A DNA stretch of 64,000 bases from Arthrinium phaeospermum (taxonomy: Eukaryota; Ascomycota; Sordariomycetes; Amphisphaeriales; Apiosporaceae): contig QYRS01000007.1 in the NCBI GenBank assembly GCA_006503535.1, positions 1,736,001-1,800,000 of the forward strand, written 5' to 3'. The position numbers and the translations under genes are program-made. Below, piece after piece: positions 51,462-61,358 of this stretch (its first letter is position 1; the number at the start of each line of letters is the position of its first letter). Below the pieces are notes generated by a model. The model made no database searches. It saw nothing but the letters and a program-made list of their open reading frames with translations, and was not told the DNA's origin.

Positions 51462-53949
51462 ATGAACGAGGCAGCAGAGCTTAACGATAATATCGACAGC
51501 CAGGCCCAGGCTGTCGATGGATCAGACCAAAAAGGCAAAGATGGCATCGTCGACCGAGGTCCAAACTATCTGGACCCAAGTTAAGTTGCCAATTAGACAG
51601 TACGCACAACAGTTATGGCTAACAACACGAGTAGTCGCTGGTGGTTTGCCTCCTCGGCCTTTCCCATGATTGCCGGAACCCTCGGTCCCGTGGCATCCGC
51701 CTTCAGTATTTGCGCGCTTGTCCAGTACTGGAGGAGCATATCCTGCCGGGCTCGGATGTGACGAAAGCCGTTTTTGATCTCCGGGATCCCATCTGGCTCA
51801 CCATAATCAACGCCATCCAGCTGATCATTGCTATCATATCCAACATATTTTTGCTGTTGAACATGGCAAAGCGGGTGCGTTTCTCTGTAGCACAGCCCAT
51901 CACCATTGTCGGGTGGTACATATCCGCCATTCTCCTTGTCGCCCTTACTTCCACCGCCAGTGGCTCTCTGGTCGTCCAGCCCGAGATCGAGTATGTCTGG
52001 TCGCAGGCCTTCTATTACGGTATATTTGCTGCGATACTGTACTTTATAGTGGCGTCGCTGATGGTCGTCACGGTGTGGGGCGCCCAGTCTGGACACTACC
52101 GTAAAGACTTTGAGTTGTCTGTGAGCCAACGGACCTTGATGCTCCAGACGATTATTCTTGATGTATCTACTGGTCGGCGCCCTGGTGTTTTCCAGATAGA
52201 AGACGGCTGGGACTACCTCGATGCCGTGTACTGGGCCGACATCACACTATTCACTGTCGGCTACGGCGATTTCTCGCCGTTGAGCACTCTAGGCCGAGCT
52301 CTCCTCATACCCTATGCGCTGGTGGGCGTCATCAGCCTTGGTTTGGTGATCGGTTCGATCCGGAGCTTGATGCTGGACCGCGGAAAGCGCCGGCTGGACG
52401 CGCGAATGCTGGAAAAGGAGAGAAGGCAGCTACTTCGTCGTATGCGCCGTAGAGGCAAGGACGGCGTGCTCACACCCATCGGTGATTTCCCCCGAGGGTC
52501 GGAAGATGCGGACAAGTCTACGCGAAGTGAATGGGAAAGGCGGCAAAAGGAGTTCGAGCTCATGAGGAAGATCCAAACAAAGCGTCCAACAGGAGGCGGT
52601 GGACCGCCTTGGCCGTATCCCTATCTACGTGGTTAGTACTTTGGTTGGTGGGCGCCAAGATCTTCCAGGAATGCGAGAGGCCGTACCAAGGATGGAGCTA
52701 TTTCGATGCCTTCTATTCTGCTTCACCGGGCTGACGACGATCGGATACGGCGATCTGACGCCCGTGTCAAACTCGGGCAAGGCCTTTTTCGTTTCTGGTC
52801 TCTGCTGGCATTACCCACCATGACCGTTCTCATCTCGAATGCGGGGGACACCGTAGTCAGGTGGGTTCGAGATGGAACTCTCAAGCTCGGAAACATCACC
52901 ATTCTTCCGGGCGAGCATGGGTTCAAAATGGAGTTTGAATCGATGCTGAAGAGGCTATCATTGGATGGAGTCTTCAAAAACGAAAGGATAGAGGAAAGAC
53001 CGCCAGGTTTTCTAGGTGCTTCTCAACCTGCCGATTACAATGAGGATGATGAAGATGAAGATGAGGATGGGGATGATGATGAAGAAGATATTGAATCCGG
53101 CGACACCGCTGAAACGGGTGCAAGGCATGCTACTGACCGTCTCCCATCCAGCAAGGCCGAGGAGAAGGAATCGCCGAGCGCTTCAAACTTCCCGGACCCT
53201 GCACACAGCGGAAAAGTAACCTTCGACAGAGCAGCCACGTCGAAACCCCAGAAGCCTCGACCACGCAGAAACAACACAGACAATGAATACGGCTTGCCCC
53301 TGGCCGGTCGCGTCGAGTCCGTGGCGCGCGAGGACCTCCCCTCCGAACTGCCCAGGACCCGGTCCGAGTACCACCTCGTCCTCATTGACGAGATCGCGCG
53401 GGTGACGAAGCATCTTCAACACAACCCTCCCCGCAAGTACACGTTCCAGGAGTGGGCATGGTACCTGCGGCTCATGGGCGAAGACGAGAGCAGCGCCGAG
53501 ACGCACAAGAGGCCGAGCCGCAAACCCAAGAAGATGAAGAGGAACAAGAGCAAAAAGACAACGACGGTAGAGATGACGGCGGAGATGATGACTCTCCGCA
53601 TCCGCCGGCCGCCACTGGGGACACCTCCAAAGGGAGCCAGGATCTCGAGCCCCCGACCTCGCCGATTAGCGAACAACCTCCTGCCAAATTGGAGGCGGCG
53701 GAGGGACTGTCGTCTCCCAACACAGAGGACAATAGCAAATGGAGCTGGGTCGGCCACAGCCCCCTCATGGATACGCGGGAGGAGGCGGAGTGGATTCTCG
53801 ACCGGCTCGAGCAGAGGCTCCGGGCAGAGCTGCTCGCCATTGTCGAGGAGAAGCGGGGTCAAGGCGGCGTGCGAGAGGCCACAGCCTACGAGCGCAGGCA
53901 TGAGTACCACCCCAAGAAGAGGAACACTGTGGTCATAGGGGGTGATTGA
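51462..53949 (+). CDS. outward-rectifier potassium channel, TOK type (frame-disrupted)
   Basis: A plasma-membrane two-pore-domain K+ channel of the fungal TOK family, with eight membrane segments and two pore loops in one chain. After MNEAAELNDNIDSQ, a short intron lies at about 51583-51634. The sequence RWWFASSAFPMIAGTLGPVA starts the first helix; INAIQLIIAIISNIFLLLN, ITIVGWYISAILLVAL and a fourth helix follow. The first selectivity filter is TVGYGDFSP (about 52255) and the second is TIGYGDLTP (about 52740), separated by a basic cytosolic loop (EKERRQLLRRMRRRGKDG). The C-terminal tail has an acidic tract (DDEDEDEDGDDDEEDIES, about 53045-53100) and a conserved KYTFQEWAWYLRLMGE. Single-base losses occur at about 51586 (intron donor), 51733, 52153, 52194, 52575, 52716 and 52790, plus one between 53500 and 53560. 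Most are in homopolymers. The restored protein would be about 800 residues. The distal C-terminus, SWVGHSPLMDTREEAEWILD, matches the end of family members and supports the stop at 53949. Confidence 0.9.
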
Positions 53950-54506
53950 ACGTCATGGGGAGCGCGAGGAAACGTTTCGTATAAAGGCCCTGTTTCGATT
54001 GACATGTGTAATTTATACTCCATGCCTTTGTCTATGTTGATACCCTAACATGGTTACTTATAGATGAAGATCATTGAGAAGCAGCAGTAGTGTTTCTAAA
54101 TCAGAGTAAAACTTGATATCAGATGTAGGACATCGGGTCACATCAAAGTTATCATGTATACTTATAGTCTCTACCTTAAGTGTTTGTACAGCAGGAGTGC
54201 GGTAATTCAAGTGCCCTCTCAGGGTGTACACACTCAGACATACATATATACTGGAAATTGATCAACTCCTGCGAGTACATCACCCCGGTTTGGTAAGAGC
54301 AACCGTCGTAGAACAAATCTTCAAAGGATGAGACCGTGAAAAAGTTTAGCAAGGGTTAATCTGAGTGATCTGCCAAGTGTCGATTGATTTCAAGCTAATG
54401 CTAGAATCCACGAGATGTGAATGGATTCAAATCCTACAATACCTCCACATGCGGAAGCCATTGCAATCCATTCGATACTGCGTCTTCAGGCACATGATCA
54501 GACCAG
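53950..54506. other. convergent 3' intergenic region
   Basis: Between the 3' ends of the K+ channel (+) and the 586-codon gene (-). AT-richer than its flanks; it presumably holds both polyadenylation regions. No gene seen. Confidence 0.5.
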
Positions 54507-56267
54507 CTACTCATCCTCCCTTTCGCCATTATCCTCGCCAACAATCGTCTTAGCAACTCGTATTCCATCCCAATCAGTCTCTCTGATGTCAAGGATGTCA
54601 AGTACCCAACCAGTCTCGTTATTCGAGTCCCTCTTTACTTTACACATACACCGGCACATCTTGTACCGGTTAGCTCCAAGAAATGCCTGGCCCTGCTGGT
54701 CTTTCGGGTCTCCAGCTCTCCATCTGGAAAGCGTACCTGACAAGCAACGCTCTCGATCCTCGAACAGATCACCCAACATGAGATACTGCTTTCTCGCGAG
54801 TTCCTCGCGGTTGGAGTACTTCACTCTCGCGTACAGTTCAAATACAGCCTCCTGGTGGTGATTATAGCAATGCGCAGCCTGCTCAAGAAGTTCTTCGATG
54901 CGGAAACAGGTCCGTAGCACTACTTCCGAAGACAACCCCCGTATAACCGACCTGTCGTGAACTTTCTCCGGGAATCGGGATCGTTGGAAAGGTGCGGGTG
55001 GTTGAAGTCCATCCTCGCCCCTATCGTACGGCAGTTGCTGTTCATGGGCTAGGGTTGAGTCTTCAGGACACGGCTCTTCTCTTTCCTGAGACCCAACGAG
55101 GGAATCATCTTTAGGAATTGACGCTGATATGGCGTACACAGCATCCCAATCGACGTCTTCGTCCAAGAAGTCGTCTTTCTCTGTGGTTGTATGGTTTTGC
55201 TCGGTTTCGTCGTAAGGGTCTGCGGCCGGTGGAGGGGACGAAAATTGTAGGTTCTCATCATACACATCTGCAGACCTCGAGTCTCTATCCCACAGATTCA
55301 AGACACTTGATGGGGGCATGTGCGTTTCGATACATGCTTCGGCACTGTCTAACAACTGAAGCATGCCGTGTTCATTATCCGAGTCGAGTGGGTAATCGTC
55401 ATTGGAGTCGGACAGTGGTGGGCAATGCTCGTGACTTCCCGAATCGTTCTGTGCCTGATTTGGGATGGATTTCTCGTGTTCAACCATGGTTGAAGGTGGG
55501 GAGTCAAGTCCGCCATGATGGATATCATAGCTGGACCATTGTGGTTGAGCAACAGGGCCTATACGCTGACTTGCGTGCTCATATTGCTGCATGGTGGATG
55601 TAGGCGTGAAAAGACCTGTCGTGGTAGTGTTGAACTTGAACCCATGGGTGTGAAGATTCTCATAACTGGGGGAAACATTCACGATGCGCATTCCCGGCGA
55701 CTGTTGCTCTTGGCTAGCAGATCCAATTCTGGTAAACTGGTGGCTTTGTGAAGGTCTCCCCCGTAAAGTGACAGGATCGTAACATGGCCTTTTATTCTGA
55801 CCGCCATCTTGATTCGGAGATATCGAACGCTTGCTCTGGGCCATATAGGACAATGCTTCCATCTGGAAAGACGTGAGGCGGTCCTCCTCATCGTGAGTAC
55901 GCCCAGCAACTCCGGAGGTGCTCTGGGCGACTATGGCCTCTTCAGACTGCAGTGTTCCATGATTTTCCGATGATTTGTAGTTGTCTGTAGCATATTCATC
56001 CCGTCGTTCATCGCCGCTGCAAGTTCCTGTCAAAATACTTACTCCGGAAACCGACTGATGAAACAGGGGGTAATTGTACCTGAGATCAGACCAATGTACG
56101 CCATAATGTCCCAAATCACCACCAGTTCCGAGGTTATGTTGCCACTGAGATGGCATATTGCTGACTTGATTTCGGAGACTTCCGTACGGGGGAATGATGT
56201 GGTGATCACCAGGGTGAAAACGGCAAAGATGGCAGATGGAGGGCAAGCGCAGCAGACAGCACGCCAC
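54507..56267 (-). CDS. unnamed fungal protein, intact 586-codon frame
   Basis: A single uninterrupted frame of 586 codons that I do not recognise by name. The first about 430 residues are low complexity and polar, rich in Ser, Asp, Glu, His and Gln, with acidic patches (LDEDVDWDAVY) and no membrane segment, as in nuclear regulators. The last about 145 residues are different: a compact, ordered-looking segment with FRIEELLEQAAHCYNHHQE, VFELYARVKYSNREE, LMLGDLFEDRE, RCMCKVKRD and GWVLDILDIRETDWDGI, alternating charged and hydrophobic residues in a beta-rich, OB-like pattern. My impression is that this domain recurs in uncharacterised ascomycete proteins. The start is uncertain: the ATG at 56267 is the most upstream, but an internal ATG about 37 codons later (MPSQWQHN) is also plausible. 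It shares an intergenic region of about 0.9 kb with lsb5 head to head. Confidence 0.7.
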   Translation of the reverse strand: MACCLLRLPSICHLCRFHPGDHHIIPPYGSLRNQVSNMPSQWQHNLGTGGDLGHYGVHWSDLRYNYPLFHQSVSGVSILTGTCSGDERRDEYATDNYKSSENHGTLQSEEAIVAQSTSGVAGRTHDEEDRLTSFQMEALSYMAQSKRSISPNQDGGQNKRPCYDPVTLRGRPSQSHQFTRIGSASQEQQSPGMRIVNVSPSYENLHTHGFKFNTTTTGLFTPTSTMQQYEHASQRIGPVAQPQWSSYDIHHGGLDSPPSTMVEHEKSIPNQAQNDSGSHEHCPPLSDSNDDYPLDSDNEHGMLQLLDSAEACIETHMPPSSVLNLWDRDSRSADVYDENLQFSSPPPAADPYDETEQNHTTTEKDDFLDEDVDWDAVYAISASIPKDDSLVGSQEREEPCPEDSTLAHEQQLPYDRGEDGLQPPAPFQRSRFPEKVHDRSVIRGLSSEVVLRTCFRIEELLEQAAHCYNHHQEAVFELYARVKYSNREELARKQYLMLGDLFEDRERCLSGTLSRWRAGDPKDQQGQAFLGANRYKMCRCMCKVKRDSNNETGWVLDILDIRETDWDGIRVAKTIVGEDNGEREDE

Positions 56268-57203
56268 TCAGTTCATGTTCGTTTGCAGGGATTTTGTTTG
56301 AATAATTGGTGGAAGTGATTGACAGTGATTTGGATACCAGCGCTTCCAACTTGACTACTTGCCCACTCGTGCCTTCCGCGACTGTCACTACATGTACAAA
56401 CCCGGTAAAGGGGCCCATGACATACAGTTGGGAGTAAGAAGGCACGCGCTCCTTCCAGGTGAAATGCATGCCACCTGCGTAGTGTTGCTATGCTCCTACC
56501 TGTTGTCCTACAGTACCTACTCTTACCACTTTTACTATTCTGCAAGCCTTGTAGTTAGTTATGAAAACTTGGGAATGGCAATTGAGGAAGCGCAAGGGTT
56601 GGCAGGCACGTCCGTGAGCTGATATGAACTTGCACTTGAGACATATGCAACTAAGGTGGTTATGTGAACTAAGAGGATATATGACTCCACTTGTATTCCC
56701 CCCGCAAACAAGTGGCATCATACCCAACAAGCCACAAACAAAGTCTCTAGCATGTCGCTAACAATAGAATCAGCCTATGTTTCAAGTAGGTTGCCATCCT
56801 GAGCACGCGCTATACGGCTGATTTACCTGCGCTTATCGTGCTCCCGACTGGAGATAGTAAGATATCCTTACTCGACCACATACATAACGCTCCTCACGCC
56901 CTCCTTGCGAGCTTGGAGCTTGGCACTGCCCCAGCCCCTCAGCGCTCTCTTTTTTTCTTCTTCTCGTGCTGCTTTCTTGACTTACCCCGCGGTCTATCTT
57001 ATCTGTACGTCACCCCCTCTAAACCCAGCTCAATAGACCGCCTCTCTGACCCAGTCACACTTCAGACGGCACTAGATCAGAACAGCTCGACAGGGCTCTC
57101 GTGCGTTCGAAGAGTCCATTTTGCACTGTTCCGACAAACACTCTCGGCTTAGTCTGACTGCGGGCAAGGAGCTAGGTCGGCATTTCGACAATCGTTCGCC
57201 ATC
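56268..57203. promoter_or_regulatory. bidirectional intergenic region
   Basis: Lies between the divergent starts of the 586-codon gene and lsb5. A CT-rich stretch (56940-57060, with TTTTTTTCTTCTTCTCGTG) sits just upstream of lsb5 and is probably its core promoter. No TATA box is obvious. Confidence 0.4.
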
Positions 57204-58858
57204 ATGTTTTCGCAGGTGAGCTTAGACATCCGCTCCTCCGGCCCCCGAGCATATCTTTGGGTTCTCGTAGTGAGACCTTTAGACTGTGATATGATCTCAC
57301 GGGTCTAACGCTCCAAATACGCCTTCTCTACGCCGTAGCATGCGCTCGGTTCTGAGCATAAGTTGTGCCGCGTAGAGGGGCTGTGATCCCCCAAAGAATG
57401 CCCTAGCTAATCGTGTTGGACTTGTAGAAGAAGCCTTACTCTGCTATCACGGTGACCGTTGACAGGCTCACCAGTGAGCAGTTTGAGGAAGATGACCTTA
57501 GCGGTATCCCGGATCTGGTAGAGGTCATTAAGCTGCAGGCTGCTGGGCCCACCGAGGCTGCTCGTGCACTCCGGAAGAAGTTGAAGTACGGCAATGTGCA
57601 TCGACAGATCAGAGCCTTGACGTTACTGGACGGCTTGATTCAGAATGCAGGTCCTCGCTTCCAAAAGACATTTGCGGATGAGCCGTTGCTTGAGCGTCTG
57701 CGTGTGTGCGGTACCTCGGACCTGTCAGACCCAGAAGTCAAGAAGAAGTGTTCGGAGCTCTACAGGGGCTGGGCTGCTGAGTACAAGAGCACGCCCGGCC
57801 TGGAGCGCATTGCGGCGCTCTACAAGGTATGAAGCTTGCTGGCCAGAGAAACACCCATATGCTGAACACCTGGTTACTAGGAACTGCCTCGACGCAAACA
57901 AGTCGTAACGCAAGACAAATCCAAAGTCATTCGCGAGACTGAACAAGATCCATTCCGTGACTCGGAAGATGAACAGGATCAACGGGCCAAAGCCTCACCC
58001 GCCCCCCAGGCTTCGTCTTCACAAGCCCCTGTTTCTTTCCCGCAGCCCACTGCGACCGTCCAGTCCTTCAGCCATGTCAAGTCCAACTCGAAGTCCGGTT
58101 CTTCATTTTTCTCCAGCTCTTCGTCAAAGGATAAGAAGAAGGACAAAGACAAGGCCAAACGGAAACCTTTCAATCTTGAGGCAGAGAAACCGGCGATAAA
58201 AGGGGCAATCGCCGATTCATCCATCGCTACAACGAACTTGAATAATGCCATGCAAAGTATCAACCGAGAGAAGGAGCGGATTTCGGACAATGCGCTCGCC
58301 CTCGAACGTTTTGAAGCTTGCAAGAAACTGCGTAGGAAGATTCTGCGATACGTATGTTGCCTACCAGCCTGCATCTTTCATGTGACCAGAAAACATGCTA
58401 ACGACTACAGATTCACCATGTTAATGACGAGGAATATCTCGGCGGTCTCCTCCACGCCAATGATGAGCTCGTTATGGCACTGATGACCTTCGAGCAACTT
58501 GATCGCTCCATTGATGCGGACAGTGACTCTGAAGATGACATGGCTGAGCAGGCTCATCTATACCGGAGTAAGTACAAAATATATGCAACAGCGCCTTGAG
58601 ATACTAATGATGTTAGTGGCCACTGAAAAGGGCAAGGCACCTATGTCGCCTACAAGCCCCAGGAGCCCGTCCTCGGAAATGGCTGGCTTAAGTCTCGGCC
58701 CAAGCCCGCCACCGCGTCCCGTGGTGCCCCCTCCTCGACCATCAGCCTTATCAAAGCCAGCCGCTCGACCTGCGCCTCCACCAGTCGAAGACGACCCTTC
58801 CGATGCGGAAGAAGAGGATGAAAACGACCCATTTGCTGACCGAAATGAGGTGATGTAA
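57204..58858 (+). CDS. VHS/GAT-domain endocytic adaptor, Lsb5-like
   Basis: Five exons: 57204-57215, 57428-57826, 57881-58351, 58411-58567 and 58617-58858, joined in frame to 427 codons (426 residues). Exon one encodes only MFSQ. Residues about 5-140 form the VHS domain (AITVTVDRLTSEQFEEDDLS, KLKYGNVHRQIRALTLLDGL, KCSELYRGWAAEYK). A Ser/Lys-rich linker follows, then a helical GAT-like domain (about 220-310: SINREKERISDN, RFEACKKLRRKILRY, LLHANDELVMALMTFEQLD). The tail is Pro-rich (PSPPPRPVVPPPRP) and ends in a DPF-containing acidic stretch (ENDPFADRNEVM). Yeast Lsb5 binds Las17 and Sla1, ubiquitin and Arf3 and links actin patches to endocytosis; the Pro-rich segment here suits SH3 partners. 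All splice sites are canonical and the frame is intact. It converges with the amidase gene downstream. Confidence 0.92.
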
Positions 58859-59675
58859 GATTTCTACATCAAATCCGGAAATAGAGGATCTTGGTAGTAA
58901 TGGAGGAAAGCGCTGTCGTCTACACCATTCTGCTGACCATACTTTCATGTTCTGACGTACCCGTCAAACGCTTTACCTTGACTTCTTGCACATTCAATTA
59001 AATGTTCCTTTTCATTCTATCCTAAGCCGCTATTGTAGTCAGCATTTTCACCCGGAACCATGTGCTTAGTTTACCAAATGAAATATTTTCTGCAATTCCA
59101 CACCTCGAGACATAATGCTATTGAAATATAGGACTCGAGAAGCTATGCCCATGAGCCAGCCATTTTGTAAATTCTTTAAGCTATCACGTTGTACCAGTGG
59201 CTGTGGTTATATCGCCATTGCGCGCAAGGTTCTACGGATGGGCATTATGCCGACAATGTCCTCAAACATCACATCATTATGCATTTATGCCTAAACCCTG
59301 GTCCAGGTTAGGTACGACTAGCCCCTGGAAGCAATAACCCTCAGGATACGCGCGAGAGAAGATCTGAAGGTCCGAACTATGAAAGAAGGTAATTAGGAGC
59401 CACAAATCAGTGAGCATGAAAGGAGTTGGTCCCCCTTCAAGGAAGAATCATATACCAGGAAACTGTGCCGATCGGAGATCAATTATGTGTATTAGGTTAA
59501 TGGTCTACAGAGTAACCACAACAGACATGTATACCCTTAGGGAGGTGAAGCGTCAGCCGCTACGCGGCGACATTGCGACGTTGATTTGTATAGGGGTATA
59601 ATATGATAGCAACTTTATGCCTCAGACCGGATCAACTCCTCAATCCATGCAAATCTTGGCCGCATTGCGAGACCG
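58859..59675. other. convergent 3' intergenic region
   Basis: Between the ends of lsb5 (+) and the amidase gene (-). AT-rich, with polyadenylation-like sequences near 58980 and no gene recognised. Confidence 0.5.
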
Positions 59676-61358
59676 CTACGAAAGAACACCAACGGGGTAC
59701 TGGATCGGTATGTTGCTGTTGTTCGGTGTCAAGGCGGGAACATTGGTGTAGGGTGTAACCTCGACAGCCCGGTCGGCGTACGGGGGCATCTTGCGCACCG
59801 GATACTGCTGAGTGATGTGCGCCGCGATGTTGAGCAGCTTGGCCTCGCTGAAGGGCAGACCCAGGATCTCCATGCCGACGGGCACGCCGGCGGGCGCGTC
59901 CCCGGTCGCGGGCGAGAACCCGGCGGGCACGGTGACGACGGGGGAGCCCGTCAGCGCCGCCAGGATGCCGTTGCGGCCGCTCTGCGACGGCGCGCCGAGC
60001 GGGACGATGAGGTTCTTTTGCTGCGGGTAGAGGACCGCGTCCAGGCCGTCGCGGGCGAAGGTGGCGCGCAGGGCCAGGGCCAGGTTCTGGATGCCGACCT
60101 TGTTGGCGGCGTAGGAGGCGTTTGCCGTGGACGAGGCGAGGGCCGTGTGGACGTAGCCGTATTGGCCGGGGATCACGAGGAACTTGCCGCTTGCGTACAG
60201 CGCGTCGAGCGAGGCGGGGACGGCGCCGTTCAGGTTGGAGCTGCTGAGGTAGGCGTCCATCACCTCGCGGAACTCGGCGGTTTGCACGTCGAGCTTCGCG
60301 AGGGCGGTGGCGTTGTAGATGGGCTCGGTGATGTTGACGATCTCGGCCCCCGCGGACTTGAGGAAGTTCAGCATGGCCGACATGGCTTCGTTGACAGGGG
60401 TGGTCTCAGACGAGTCGGTGTGGTTGAGGAACCCGTCCAGCACGCCCAGGCGCAGCCCCGCGAGCCCGCCGTTGTAGAGGCTGGCCGAGTAATCCATGCA
60501 GTATCTTCCTGTAGCCGCGCCGGTAAGAGAAGAAGGACGCGACAGTGCTGTGGCGTTGTCGGCTTCGTCGTATCCGACACTGGCCATGACCGTCAAGGCG
60601 ACGGCGAGGTCCTTGACGTTCCGGGCCATCGGCCCCACGACGTCCTGGGTGTAGCTGACGGGGATAACGCCCGCGCGAGATATGAGTCCCCACGTGGGCC
60701 GCACGCTGACGAGGCTGTTGGCGCTGGCCGGGCTGCGGAGGCTGTTGACGGTGTCGGTGCCGGTGCCCAGGACAGCGAGGCTGGCCGCGAGGGCGGCGCC
60801 GGTCCCGCCGCTGGACCCCCCGGGCGTCCGCGTCTGGTCGTACGGGTTGATGGTCTGGCCGCCCAGCGAGGATACGGACAGACCCTCGAGCGCCAGCTCA
60901 TGCAGGTTGGCCTTCCCGAGCACGATGGCGCCCGCGTCCTTGAACGCCTTGACCGTGGGTGCGTCGGCGGCGGGCCGGTTCCCGGCGAGGGCCAGGTTGC
61001 CGCCCGTCGTGTTCAGGGGCACGGCGTCGTAGTTGTCCTTGAGCAGGATCGGGATGCAGAACAGCTTCCGGCCCGTGGCGTTGCCCGCGGCCAGGTCCCG
61101 GTCAAGAGCGTCAGCGAGCGACAGGGCCTCGGGGTTCAGGCTGATGATGGCATTGATGGTGGGGTTGAAGGCCTCGATGCGGGAGAGGAAGCCCGAGACC
61201 ACGGTGCGGCAGGTCGTCAGGCCGGTGAAGAGGGCATTGTGGACGCCGTCGACCGTGGCCTCGCGGACGTCGAAGGAGTCGAGATTGGAGTAGGCCGTGG
61301 CCGCTTGCAACTGGGCCAGGGCGCCGGCCACAATGGGCAACATCCGCAAGGCGACCAT
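59676..61358 (-). CDS. amidase-signature family enzyme, probably secreted
   Basis: An intact frame of 561 codons from the ATG at 61358. In-frame sequence upstream to 61445 lacks a signal-like start, so I prefer this ATG, which yields a hydrophobic N-terminus (VALRMLPIVAGALAQLQAAT) consistent with a signal peptide cut near residue 20-23. It belongs to the amidase-signature hydrolases, which cleave C-N bonds using a Ser-Ser-Lys triad. The triad is visible: Lys107 in LLKDNYD, Ser182 in TPGGSSGGTG and Ser206 in GTDTVNSLRSPAS; the 75- and 24-residue spacings match fatty acid amide hydrolase. The usual GG before the nucleophilic Ser is VN here, a variant seen in one fungal/bacterial subfamily. Several N-x-S/T sites (NTT, NHT, NIT, NAT) fit a glycosylated secreted or vacuolar protein. 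High-GC codon use is stronger than in its neighbours. The substrate cannot be told. Confidence 0.88.
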   Translation of the reverse strand: MVALRMLPIVAGALAQLQAATAYSNLDSFDVREATVDGVHNALFTGLTTCRTVVSGFLSRIEAFNPTINAIISLNPEALSLADALDRDLAAGNATGRKLFCIPILLKDNYDAVPLNTTGGNLALAGNRPAADAPTVKAFKDAGAIVLGKANLHELALEGLSVSSLGGQTINPYDQTRTPGGSSGGTGAALAASLAVLGTGTDTVNSLRSPASANSLVSVRPTWGLISRAGVIPVSYTQDVVGPMARNVKDLAVALTVMASVGYDEADNATALSRPSSLTGAATGRYCMDYSASLYNGGLAGLRLGVLDGFLNHTDSSETTPVNEAMSAMLNFLKSAGAEIVNITEPIYNATALAKLDVQTAEFREVMDAYLSSSNLNGAVPASLDALYASGKFLVIPGQYGYVHTALASSTANASYAANKVGIQNLALALRATFARDGLDAVLYPQQKNLIVPLGAPSQSGRNGILAALTGSPVVTVPAGFSPATGDAPAGVPVGMEILGLPFSEAKLLNIAAHITQQYPVRKMPPYADRAVEVTPYTNVPALTPNNSNIPIQYPVGVLS

